This document shows, one piece after another, positions 41,409-50,727 of a DNA stretch of 64,000 nt. The notes beneath the pieces are model-generated. The model saw only the letters and a list, made by a program, of their open reading frames with translations. It did no database searches and was not told the origin of the DNA. Every line of letters begins with the position of its first letter. The first letter of the stretch is position 1. The DNA lies in assembly GCA_965243485.1 (NCBI GenBank), contig CBDEVP010000001.1, positions 4,774,001 to 4,838,000 of the forward strand, read 5' to 3'. Made by a program: the position numbers and the translations under genes. This stretch comes from UBA7330 sp965243485. GTDB taxonomy: Bacteria > Bacteroidota > Bacteroidia > Cytophagales > Cyclobacteriaceae.

Positions 41409-43243
41409 TCGTGAGGTGAGCTACCGGAGGCCGTATGGTCTTTGTTTACCCGGTAGTGTGGAGAGGAGATTTCGATACCAGCTTCCCTGAACTTATCCTG
41501 AATGTTTTGATGAAGCTCTGATAGTATATTCGCAATCTTATCGGCATGCTGAGTATACAAATTGATCTGATAACTTACGTAAAAATCATCCAGACTGGTC
41601 TGCAAAACAAAAGGTTTCTTTTTCTCTATGATCAGATTGGTGGCTTTGGCAGCATCGATCAATAGCTCATGAACCCTCTTCCACGGTACTTCATATTTAA
41701 TGGAAACAGTCGTATGGACAATCAACCCCATTTCCTGAGAGACCGACGAATAATTGATGGTATGACCCGATAAGACGGAGGCATTCGGTACGGTAATATC
41801 TTCGTTATTTGTGGTTCTAAGTCTTGTCACTAAAAGTGATTTTTCCAGTACCTCACCACTTACATTGCCAATCCTGACTTTATCACCTATCTTATATGGA
41901 CGCATGTAAGTAATGACTAATCCAGCTACCATGTTAGCTATGGCGGAGGTAGATCCCAGTGAAATGAGGAGGCCTACAAAAATGGTAACCCCAAGAAAGA
42001 CTTTTGAATCCGAACCCGGCAGGTAAGGGAAGATCACCACAAACATGAAGGCATACAGTGCAAACCGGATCAGGTTAAAGGTTGGCTTAGCCCAATCGGC
42101 GTAGAATCCATTGATCACTAATTCACCACGCTCAATTTCGATGGCCAAAAACCTGATGAACCTGATCAAATAGTGAATGATCAAAAAGATGACCCCGATC
42201 GTAAACAGGTTTGGCAGGTAATTAATGACACCATCAAGAATCTCCCTGATTGGCGAAAGGAAATAATTTAGCAGCTGATCCGCTATGTTTTTAGTTCCGG
42301 GAAATATCCCAAACAAAGCAGGCAGGGATAAGTAGAAAGCCACGACAATGACCCCTATCTTAATAAAATTCAGAGCTCCAAAAAGCAACTGTATCAACCG
42401 GTATGCAGTAAGGAATTCGTAGTTTTTAATTTTGATCCCCGTAATCGCTTTCCCTTTCTGGAAATACAACTGTTTCTTGATCCATTTAAAAAGTCTGTTG
42501 ATCAGAAAAATGATGATGTATAAAACAACTACTACCAGGAGGACCGTACCGATCCGCATAAGGATCTTTTCGAGGGTATTGGCATCATAAAAATCCTGAA
42601 TGCTTGATTCTATCGCATTCTTGTAAACAACCGCCAGTTCGTCCTTTGTCGTACCTATCCATATAGCATCATCATTGGTGACGGAGAGAATGATCAGGTC
42701 ACCGGAGATCACATCTGCAGTTTCATCCTGTACCCTTACTTCTAATCGTGGTATCTCTTCATTCGCATTGAGCAGTGATTTAATCTTGCTGGTAATGTTT
42801 GCCGCCCTGTCCCTGGCTGAAAATGGCCCTAACTTATTGTAGATATAGAAGAGTGTGTCCTTGAACGGGGCAACTGCAAAGCCCTGTGTCACTGATTTCA
42901 GAGAATCAATCCGTGCAATTCTGAGTGCTTTTCGAATGCTGTCAGCAAGTCCGATTTCCCTGATCTGATTGAGCAGATCCAGCTTTTGAAGGTTGTCAGT
43001 GGTCTTTAATTGTTCTAGCTGCTTGAGCATTTCCACCCGGGCCAGAGAATCCTGAATACGGATCGAATCAGCTTTCCTTAACAGATCGGTGACCACACTT
43101 ACCTGCTCAGCCTGTAGCGAGTCATTTTCTATGATCTGTAAAATGGCGGTATCCAGTGTATCCAGTTCTTCCTGCGCCAGACATGGATAGATCAGCCATG
43201 AGAACAGAAGAAGTAAAGCTATTCGCCTGAATTTTTTATACAT
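41402..43243 (-). CDS. MscS-family mechanosensitive channel with periplasmic N-terminal domain
   Basis: 613 aa. Signal peptide 1-23, a helical periplasmic region rich in Leu/Gln/Asp repeats (about 25-130), a further periplasmic domain, several membrane helices (about 225-415) and the conserved pore plus beta domain: NMVAGLVITYMRPYKIGDKVRIG with 'TRLRTTNNEDITVPNASVL' after it. Opens on membrane tension to release solutes. Convergent with the antiporter gene. Confidence 0.93.
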   Translation of the reverse strand: MYKKFRRIALLLLFSWLIYPCLAQEELDTLDTAILQIIENDSLQAEQVSVVTDLLRKADSIRIQDSLARVEMLKQLEQLKTTDNLQKLDLLNQIREIGLADSIRKALRIARIDSLKSVTQGFAVAPFKDTLFYIYNKLGPFSARDRAANITSKIKSLLNANEEIPRLEVRVQDETADVISGDLIILSVTNDDAIWIGTTKDELAVVYKNAIESSIQDFYDANTLEKILMRIGTVLLVVVVLYIIIFLINRLFKWIKKQLYFQKGKAITGIKIKNYEFLTAYRLIQLLFGALNFIKIGVIVVAFYLSLPALFGIFPGTKNIADQLLNYFLSPIREILDGVINYLPNLFTIGVIFLIIHYLIRFIRFLAIEIERGELVINGFYADWAKPTFNLIRFALYAFMFVVIFPYLPGSDSKVFLGVTIFVGLLISLGSTSAIANMVAGLVITYMRPYKIGDKVRIGNVSGEVLEKSLLVTRLRTTNNEDITVPNASVLSGHTINYSSVSQEMGLIVHTTVSIKYEVPWKRVHELLIDAAKATNLIIEKKKPFVLQTSLDDFYVSYQINLYTQHADKIANILSELHQNIQDKFREAGIEISSPHYRVNKDHTASGSSPHDH

Positions 43244-43390
43244 AGCAAAATGATGAGCGGTAAAGGTACCCGTCCGCCAATTATTTTCAACTTAGCAGAA
43301 GCTTCATTTTACTATTGAAAAAATGAATCTACCCAACTAAGCAAAGCAAGAACAGCCAACTGCTGGCAAAGCTCGAACCTTTCACACTTT

Positions 43391-43409
43391 CTATCCCGCT
43401 CAGGGATAG
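43391..43409. repeat. Hairpin CTATCCC-GCTCA-GGGATAG
   Basis: A perfect 7-bp stem 6 bases after the stop of the leftward TPR gene. No T-tract follows on the minus strand, so it is at best a weak terminator or RNA-stabilising hairpin. The rest of 43244-43390 shows nothing else. Confidence 0.4.
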
Positions 43410-43415
43410 AACTGA

Positions 43416-44117
43416 TCACTCTTCGCTATTCAGCTCTTCGATTTGCTGTTTCAGTAAGGCAAAAGCAGGGGCCAGTTCCAGGGCTTTATTATAATGCTGA
43501 GAAGCAAGTTCCTTATTCCCCCTCGCCTGCTCGATCATCCCTTTCATCCTGTAGGCAGCTACCTCCATGTTGATCAGCTGGTTTTGCTGATCGTTGACGG
43601 GAAAATACAAATTGGTCGTTTTAGCCTTTGGATGTCCTAATATTATATCAGCATTGGTCATGCTTTCCTCAAATCTTTCCAAATTATATTGAAGAAACAT
43701 GATTCGGTAAAGTGTGCCTAATTCCTCATTCTCAACATATAACTTCTCATAATAATCAATGGCTTTTGCCGGTACGCCAATGTTATCAAAACTTAAGGCA
43801 GCTATCTCCGTGGCCAGCATATCATTAGGATTTGCATTTACGGCATCCTGTGCAACAAGCCCGGATGATATGTATTGCTGCTGATCAAAGTAAAGAATGG
43901 CCAATGAATCGAGAAATGCAGCATTGGGGTTGAACACGTAAAGATTATACAGGGCAGCTTTTTGCATTTCGATATCATTATACTTTCTCGCAAGATTGTA
44001 AAGCACTGCCTGTTTCCTGATTTCAAAGGGTACAGAATCCTGTGGGATGGGCTTCTGCTCCTGAGCAGTAGCAATAAGAATGGTGAATAATAAAAGGCTG
44101 CTAGTTAATATTTTCAT
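43416..44117 (-). CDS. Secreted TPR-repeat protein
   Basis: 233 aa from ATG 44117, which gives a clean signal peptide (MKILTSSLLLFTILIATAQ); the frame is open to 44150 but that adds a non-signal leader. Tandem TPR-like repeats cover about 25-225, ending with 'GNKELASQHYNKALELAPAFALLKQQI'. Lies 32 bases after the tRNA nucleotidyltransferase gene on the same strand. Periplasmic scaffold, function unknown. Confidence 0.82.
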   Translation of the reverse strand: MKILTSSLLLFTILIATAQEQKPIPQDSVPFEIRKQAVLYNLARKYNDIEMQKAALYNLYVFNPNAAFLDSLAILYFDQQQYISSGLVAQDAVNANPNDMLATEIAALSFDNIGVPAKAIDYYEKLYVENEELGTLYRIMFLQYNLERFEESMTNADIILGHPKAKTTNLYFPVNDQQNQLINMEVAAYRMKGMIEQARGNKELASQHYNKALELAPAFALLKQQIEELNSEE

Positions 44118-44149
44118 TGATTCAAATTTTAAGGGTGCAAAAATAGGCA

Positions 44150-45583
44150 TTACTTTTCTTTTATCTTAAGTCCTTTCTCTTTACCTATTTTAATCATCAA
44201 TTGATAGGCCTCCTCATGGTCATTTTTGATCTTACCATCTAAAATGGCTTCTTTGATTTCCGCCTTAATCTCACCGACTACCCTGGAAGGTTGGAGGTCA
44301 AAAGACTTAATGATCTCATCGCCGGTGATCGGCGGATTGAAATTCCTCACATGGTCCCGTTCCTCAACATCCCTGATCTTTTGGGCCACATCCTCAAAGT
44401 TATTTCGATACCTTTTTACTTTCTCCTGGTTTTTTGAGGTAATGTCCGCTTTACACAAGGTCATCAGATCATCAATATCATCACCAGCTTCCATCAACAG
44501 TCGACGAATTGCAGAATCTGTGACCTCTTCACTCACCAGCGCAATCGGTCTCAAATGTAAACGAACAAGCTTCTGCACATATTTCATTTTTTCATTCAAA
44601 GGAAGCTTCATCCTCTTAAAGATCCGGGGGACCCACCTGGCACCGAGGTCCTCATGGCCATGAAATGTCCAGCCGCTCACCTTTGAAAACCGCTGGGTGG
44701 CCGGCTTGGCAATGTCGTGGAGGATGGCTGCCCACCTTAGCCACAGGTCGTCCGTATGAAGACTTATATTATCCAGTACCCCCAGGGTATGGTAAAAATT
44801 ATCTTTATGACCCTGACCATCGACGGTTTTTACACCCTGAAGTGCCACCATCTCAGGGAAAATAATTTGCAGGACACCCGAATGAAACAATAGATTAAAC
44901 CCGTATGAAGGCTTAGGGGACAAGATGATCTTATTTAGCTCATCACTGATCCGCTCCATAGAAATAATCTTTAACCGGTCTTTATGCTCCACGATCGCCT
45001 GAAAAGTATCCGGCTCAATATCAAATGCCAGCTGGCTGGCAAAGCGGATCGCCCTCATGATGCGCAATGGATCATCCATAAAAGTTATCTCGGGATCCAG
45101 CGGCGTCCTGATGATCTGATTCTCAAGATCATCCAGACCGTCAAAGGGATCTATTAATTGTCCAAAATCGGCTTCATTAAGACCTATAGATAAGGCATTG
45201 ATAGTAAAATCCCTCCTTTTCTGGTCATCTTCCAGGCTCCCGTCTTCAACAATAGGCTTTCTGGAGTCAGCCCGATACGATTCCTTTCTGGCTCCCACAA
45301 ACTCAATTTGAAGGTCTTCAAAATGGATCGATGCTGTGCCAAAACGCTTGTGTACTGCAAGCCCGGCCGATCTACCCAGCTGGTCTTTAACCAGCTTCGC
45401 CAGGTCAATTCCGCTTCCCAAGCAAACAAAATCAATATCCTTTGACGGCCGGTTCAGTAAAAGGTCCCTTACATAACCTCCGATAATGAAGGTCTTTACA
45501 TTTTTCTCCCGGGCAATATCACCCACAATTTGAAAAATTGTATTGTTTTCCAGCTTCTTACGGAAATCAAATGTTTTGACCAT
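44150..45583 (-). CDS. cca: CCA-adding-type tRNA nucleotidyltransferase with HD domain
   Basis: 477 aa. Nucleotidyltransferase motif GGYVRDLLLNRPSKDIDFVC (33-52), downstream 'RRDFTINALSIGL' and 'DPLRIMRAIRFASQL' neck motifs, and an HD phosphohydrolase domain (ILHDIAKPATQRF). The class II tRNA nucleotidyltransferase/poly(A) polymerase family shares these; Bacteroidota usually have one such enzyme that completes tRNA CCA ends, which the tRNA-Asp fragment here also lacks. Poly(A) polymerase activity cannot be excluded. Confidence 0.88.
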   Translation of the reverse strand: MVKTFDFRKKLENNTIFQIVGDIAREKNVKTFIIGGYVRDLLLNRPSKDIDFVCLGSGIDLAKLVKDQLGRSAGLAVHKRFGTASIHFEDLQIEFVGARKESYRADSRKPIVEDGSLEDDQKRRDFTINALSIGLNEADFGQLIDPFDGLDDLENQIIRTPLDPEITFMDDPLRIMRAIRFASQLAFDIEPDTFQAIVEHKDRLKIISMERISDELNKIILSPKPSYGFNLLFHSGVLQIIFPEMVALQGVKTVDGQGHKDNFYHTLGVLDNISLHTDDLWLRWAAILHDIAKPATQRFSKVSGWTFHGHEDLGARWVPRIFKRMKLPLNEKMKYVQKLVRLHLRPIALVSEEVTDSAIRRLLMEAGDDIDDLMTLCKADITSKNQEKVKRYRNNFEDVAQKIRDVEERDHVRNFNPPITGDEIIKSFDLQPSRVVGEIKAEIKEAILDGKIKNDHEEAYQLMIKIGKEKGLKIKEK

Positions 45584-45624
45584 TGATCAAAATTATAACA
45601 ATCGACCCAATGGTGACCGAAGAT

Positions 45625-46638
45625 TTACTTTAAGAATGCCGGACAAGGAAGGAATTTTTTACTTCTGTTCACTTTGCGGGAATTCGACTGGGTTTCAAAA
45701 TTATATTGAATTGAAAACTCATGAGCACCCCCGGTTTCGGGACCCAGGCCCGATATTGAAGCATCAAAACTATAGCCAAATTGCAGTTGCTTGAATTCAA
45801 CCCCCATAACAAAAATCACGGCATCCTGATTAATCAATCCGGCATCATTTCTTTCAAAAGGAATACCTCTGTACCAGATCCCAAAATTGATTGGGTTAAA
45901 ATATAAAGAGGTCCCCACATCCAGTTGGTGGTTGTTCCCCTGCCTTTTATAAATAAAATTAGGGGCCATACTTACCCGCTTAACATCCGAGAAAACTCCT
46001 TTTCCAAGTTCAAACCTGGCTCCCGCATGTAAGCTATACTTTACGGGCACAATACTTTGTCCGTTGATCAATGAATTATTTGGTTCATTGATATGAAAGG
46101 CGGAAGCCCCAATCCATATGTTTTTCCCATAAGCTAAAAAGCCTGTGGCAATATCAACATATGAATTGCCTTCAATAGCCGCTATGGCCGGATCCTGGGT
46201 AGGAGCACCATCCATCCCGAAATCAATCTGATCGCCAAACACAAGTTTTTCATAATCGATGGTCCGGCTCACCCAACCAAAAGCCAGCGCTGGCTTTAAT
46301 ACCCATTTATCCTGAAGCTGTATATTATAGGCATAATTCAATGATACCAACGTTGACCTCAATGATGCAGAGCCTGCGACATCCGCATTAAAAAGCAAGC
46401 CAAAGCCGCTATTCAGACCCACAGCATTGTAATCATAGGAGGCTGAATAATTGGCAAAAGCCTTCGGTAGATTCGGCCACTGAATCCGGTGATTGATCAC
46501 CATCCTGTGCATGGGATTTGAACCGCTGAAAGCCGGATTCAGATAAAGAGGATTGGCATAGTACTGTGAATATTGAATATCCTGGCTTTGCCCAACCGCC
46601 CAACAAAAAATAATAAGAGTAACTAAAAATAATTTCAT
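45625..46638 (-). CDS. PorP/SprF-family type IX secretion membrane protein
   Basis: 337 aa. Signal peptide 1-18 and the diagnostic opening QYSQYYANPLYLNPAFSGSN, then a beta barrel. SprF/PorP proteins anchor specific type B T9SS substrates at the cell surface, and genes are commonly paired. The partner, a giant T9SS substrate, is encoded 6 bases upstream on the same strand. Outer membrane. Confidence 0.93.
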   Translation of the reverse strand: MKLFLVTLIIFCWAVGQSQDIQYSQYYANPLYLNPAFSGSNPMHRMVINHRIQWPNLPKAFANYSASYDYNAVGLNSGFGLLFNADVAGSASLRSTLVSLNYAYNIQLQDKWVLKPALAFGWVSRTIDYEKLVFGDQIDFGMDGAPTQDPAIAAIEGNSYVDIATGFLAYGKNIWIGASAFHINEPNNSLINGQSIVPVKYSLHAGARFELGKGVFSDVKRVSMAPNFIYKRQGNNHQLDVGTSLYFNPINFGIWYRGIPFERNDAGLINQDAVIFVMGVEFKQLQFGYSFDASISGLGPETGGAHEFSIQYNFETQSNSRKVNRSKKFLPCPAFLK

Positions 46639-46644
46639 TCCGAT

Positions 46645-49600
46645 TTACCTGATTAATGTGACATCTCCTATTCTGACTCCTTCCCTGCCATCGCTGAATA
46701 TGAGCTCCAGCCTGTATACATAGACATCCATGGGCATCAGCTCCCCCTGATAATATCCGTTCCACCCTCTTTGCTGGTTGTCACTTTCGAAGAGGAGCTC
46801 TCCCCATTTATTATAGATCAGCATTTTAAACTGGGTCACACCCTCTACCCTTGGCAGGAAGATATCGTTAATGGTGCTTTCGCCCCCGCCATTGCCAGAT
46901 ACTTCCGGACTTGGAGAAAAAGCGTTGGGTACCCTGACCGTTCCACCTTCGGTAGCTGTGATCAACCCCTCGAATGCAAGAGTATCTGAACAACCCAGCG
47001 AATTCTGTGCAATCAGTCTGACTCCATAATGACCTTCCTCCGAAAAGGCATGCGAAGGATTGGTTTCATAAGAGATCTCACCATCCCCAAAATCCCATTC
47101 ATAGTAGTCTGCACTCACAGACAAATTGCGAAAGAAAACTTCCTGATCGGGTATCAGCACCGTGGTAGGATTTGCAACAAAATCTGCGATAGGAGTTGGA
47201 AGTACCTCAATATAAAACTCCTTGGTTTCAAGATCTGAAGCTCCTGAAATGTTTTCAGCATACAACGAAACAGTATAGGAACCTGGCTGACTAAACACGT
47301 GCATGGGGTTGATTTCATTTGAAATCAGTCCATCTCCGAATTCCCACCGGTAAGAATCCGGATCAGCATTGGTTGAGAGATTGGTAAAATTGACTACCAA
47401 AGGACGACAACCTGACAGGGGATCCGCAGTAAAATCTACCACAGGGTCAGCCGCATTGACAATGACTGAACGTGTCAGGGTCTCATAACACCAGGCATTG
47501 CTGATCGTGAGATTCACCTGATAACTGCCCGGAAGAGCATACTGATGGGGTGAAGGATCCCTGAGAGTTTGAGAAGTACCGTCCCCAAAACTCCAGGTAT
47601 ATTCCCATCCGGGGCCATCGTTGCTGTTATTTACAATTTCAAGGATGTTATCATCCGGTATGGTAAGCGTATCCTGCAACAGATCAAAAGCAATTACAAT
47701 ATCTTCCTCACTGCGCTCCACCTCCGTAGTGATCACATTCTCATCACTCGCGCAGTTGACAAGATTGGCTGTGATCAGGCCAAAGCTGACCTGCAGATTT
47801 GAACTGTTCGAACCTGGCCTTAAATACATGAGTTTCTGAATGTCATCTTCATTTACCCATTGATCTGGCATAGGATCAAACGTCCAATTGTAGTCCAGCC
47901 CTTTTTGAATGGCTTCAAGCTCAAATACTTTATAGTCGCAGGAATCGATTTCCATGATCTCAAAATCAGCAGCTGGTACCGGGTTGATGACAATATCAAG
48001 TCGACTATCTTCAACACACACGCCTGCCTTGAGCACCTCCAGGTTAATGTTGTATACCTGGTTACTCGTGGTCGTATTCTCAATAGAATATGACAATCTA
48101 TGAAAGGCGGAATCCCCTTTGCTTTTTGTGACAGGATACCCTGCCAATACATTTCCTTGATGGGATATGGTCCATATATAACTCTCAGGATCAAGAGACT
48201 GAGTGGCTTCTCTAACCTGAAGCGTGCTTTCCCATACGGAACAATTACTGGTGAGCGGGTTGTAATTAGTGTCTGAAAAGAAAGATGGAAAAGATGGCCA
48301 CACAGATACCTGAAGGCTGTCTGAAACTGCAGAGCAACCCAGATCGGATACCGCGTACAGCAAAATTGAATATGTCTTTTCAACACCTGTCGTATTAGTA
48401 AATGCCATCACAGTATCTGCCCTATTGAAGAGAACGGAATCCTTGGTGATCCCATCGGATACGGTCAGAAAATAATCAGTACCAGCCAACAGGTCTGAGT
48501 TATTGTATATCACCAGCGAATCCTCCCGACAAATGGGATTGGCATAGCTACTTCCGATCACCGTGTTAGGAGCGGGCTGTACAATGACATCCTGAACGAT
48601 CACATCGGAGCACATGCCATTGGCTGTTGTGACCTGCAAAGCCACCTGGTAGGTACCTGCAGCGGAGGTCACAGGCTCAGTGCCCAAATTGATATCCGCT
48701 CCATCAAGATTCCACTCAAAAGAGGAACTGTCAGCTCTGGACAGCTCCGCGTTGAAAGATCCGTCAAAACTAAAATCCCATTCATATAAACTGATATAAT
48801 CATCATCAATCCTGGGGGTGAGGCCGGCAAGTTCATACGAGATCCCGCTAAACTGTGTTTTTTCTCCCGCACAAACCTGATTGGCAACAAAGTTGGCTTC
48901 GGGACTCGTGTACACGTGTATGGTCTTTTCATCCACAGTCTGGCAGTTTGATATGTTGTTACGTGCGGTGAGCCTCACCAAATAGGCACCAGGGTTACTG
49001 TAATTTCTGGTAAAGTCAGTATTCTGTGCCCCAAAACCGGAACCAGGAAGACTTTCGACCAGAACACCATTCTCATCGTAAAATTCCCATCGCCATTCAG
49101 AATTGGGTTCGATATTGGTGGTTGCATCCCGAAAGCCAACGGTAAATACATCGGTACCGCTTACCTGGCAGAATCGGGGATCGATTTGCGATGTGAAAGA
49201 AGGATCATATAATTCAATGGTAGCTGTGGTGGAGGGTGACAGAGAAATCACCTTTTCAATGATCACTTCACAATCACCCTGAGCATTCGGATCATCAGCA
49301 ATAAGCCTAATGAGCTTATCGCCAAAGACATCATAAGTGAATGTCGGGCTATGTGACGTCCGCGTGGCAACCAAACTGGCATCTGTTTCATCTGCGTAAA
49401 ACTCCCAGCGGTAACTATTGTTACCTGCAGTAAGGTTTTCGAAGAAGATCGGTTCTCCAATACAAAAGACAGTCTGTATATTTCCGGTAACATCACCAGC
49501 CCGGGTTTGAAAATCAGGATCAGGCGGCGCTACGATCCGGATGTAAGCAGTGGTGGATACTGCTTCATCATAGTTTGGGTTAAGCTCATCTCCATTGTAA

Positions 49601-50448
49601 GGATTACAGGTATTCCAGTTGAACAAGGTGATCTCAAACTCATTTCCAACGATGTTGTTGGCGTCAGCAGGTGCACTGATGGGAAAGGTAGACATGTCAG
49701 GCCCGTCAGCGGCAAAAGGTATCTGCACCACAGGACCAAAATACGCACCAGTGACCCCACTACGAGTAACGGATGTCGACAAATTGGCATTACCATCAGT
49801 AAGATTGACACTACCACCATCATTGAGTTCTAGGTTCCTGATGGAATTTGATGGATCGTGGTTTGTACCATATACAAACTGAGTGAATCTTGCCAGCCGG
49901 TTTGGATTATCCGGTTCAGCATTAATGTTGCAATTGAAAACTGAATTATCAACAAGGACTGCATCCACAATAGGATTATCATAACATACCCGATAAGGAT
50001 TGGGATTCACGAGAAGATCTCCTCCAAAACTATTGTCATCAGACCAGGAAGAGACTAACTGGACCTGTTCCGAAGTCTCACAAATTGTTCCATCCACGAG
50101 GATATAGGTAGTGGGTTCAAAGAGGCAATCTTCATTCTCCGGATAAACGAATGTGCCTACCGCAGTAAATTCCATGTTACCCCCTCCCACTGAAAACTGG
50201 GAATTACCAGTACCATAGACATCAACGTTATTTCCAGGATCATTCCATTCATACCGGATGCTGATGTTATTTGGGTCCTGTGGCACATTAAAAAAATAGG
50301 TGATAGTAAAATCCGTCACCGTGACTGGCGCACAATCCCTGTCCGTGTTGAAACTGAGATTACGCTGCTGCCTCAATGCACTGCACTGTGAAAATGCATC
50401 GATAAAGCAGGTATATACAAATAAGATAGCAAGAGCAAATCGAACCAC
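46645..50448 (-). CDS. Giant PKD-domain surface protein with T9SS type B sorting domain
   Basis: 1267 aa. Signal peptide 1-20; many immunoglobulin/PKD-like repeats, the clearest being three with WSFGDG, WEFGDG and WDFGDG between about 940 and 1170. The C-terminal 90 residues are the gliding-motility-associated (CHU_C/type B) sorting signal, with FKMLIYNKWGELLFES and 'GWNGYYQGE...VYRLEL'. Exported by T9SS and held at the surface by the adjacent PorP/SprF protein. Possible adhesin in gliding or attachment. No enzyme domain. Confidence 0.93.
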   Translation of the reverse strand: MVRFALAILFVYTCFIDAFSQCSALRQQRNLSFNTDRDCAPVTVTDFTITYFFNVPQDPNNISIRYEWNDPGNNVDVYGTGNSQFSVGGGNMEFTAVGTFVYPENEDCLFEPTTYILVDGTICETSEQVQLVSSWSDDNSFGGDLLVNPNPYRVCYDNPIVDAVLVDNSVFNCNINAEPDNPNRLARFTQFVYGTNHDPSNSIRNLELNDGGSVNLTDGNANLSTSVTRSGVTGAYFGPVVQIPFAADGPDMSTFPISAPADANNIVGNEFEITLFNWNTCNPYNGDELNPNYDEAVSTTAYIRIVAPPDPDFQTRAGDVTGNIQTVFCIGEPIFFENLTAGNNSYRWEFYADETDASLVATRTSHSPTFTYDVFGDKLIRLIADDPNAQGDCEVIIEKVISLSPSTTATIELYDPSFTSQIDPRFCQVSGTDVFTVGFRDATTNIEPNSEWRWEFYDENGVLVESLPGSGFGAQNTDFTRNYSNPGAYLVRLTARNNISNCQTVDEKTIHVYTSPEANFVANQVCAGEKTQFSGISYELAGLTPRIDDDYISLYEWDFSFDGSFNAELSRADSSSFEWNLDGADINLGTEPVTSAAGTYQVALQVTTANGMCSDVIVQDVIVQPAPNTVIGSSYANPICREDSLVIYNNSDLLAGTDYFLTVSDGITKDSVLFNRADTVMAFTNTTGVEKTYSILLYAVSDLGCSAVSDSLQVSVWPSFPSFFSDTNYNPLTSNCSVWESTLQVREATQSLDPESYIWTISHQGNVLAGYPVTKSKGDSAFHRLSYSIENTTTSNQVYNINLEVLKAGVCVEDSRLDIVINPVPAADFEIMEIDSCDYKVFELEAIQKGLDYNWTFDPMPDQWVNEDDIQKLMYLRPGSNSSNLQVSFGLITANLVNCASDENVITTEVERSEEDIVIAFDLLQDTLTIPDDNILEIVNNSNDGPGWEYTWSFGDGTSQTLRDPSPHQYALPGSYQVNLTISNAWCYETLTRSVIVNAADPVVDFTADPLSGCRPLVVNFTNLSTNADPDSYRWEFGDGLISNEINPMHVFSQPGSYTVSLYAENISGASDLETKEFYIEVLPTPIADFVANPTTVLIPDQEVFFRNLSVSADYYEWDFGDGEISYETNPSHAFSEEGHYGVRLIAQNSLGCSDTLAFEGLITATEGGTVRVPNAFSPSPEVSGNGGGESTINDIFLPRVEGVTQFKMLIYNKWGELLFESDNQQRGWNGYYQGELMPMDVYVYRLELIFSDGREGVRIGDVTLIR

Positions 50449-50703
50449 CGCAGAATAATATTAAATATTAAATTATTCACATTTTAGATTATCTAAAATG
50501 GGGCGATCGACTACTAAATTTCAAACAGTATGTACAGGGGGATTATTGCAAAGATATGAAAATTTATTTTGAAGCAAGAAGATATATGCTCTTTTGAAAC
50601 GATAATTTTCACTACGTTCTTTTGTCGCCGTGAATATTCCCGAAATAAAGCAACTGACCATCAATTAGCTGTCTGTGAGTGTAATTCATAGTTGACTAGT
50701 TAT

Positions 50704-50711
50704 TAGTTTTG
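50704..50711 (+). promoter_or_regulatory. Bacteroidota -7 element TAGTTTTG upstream of ligA
   Basis: An exact match to TAnnTTTG, 16 bases before the ligA ATG. No TTG at the expected -33 distance is seen. The 278-base gap 50449-50727 is divergent promoter DNA for ligA and the giant surface protein, with no gene or other structure seen. Confidence 0.4.
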
Positions 50712-50727
50712 TGGATACCCAATTTTT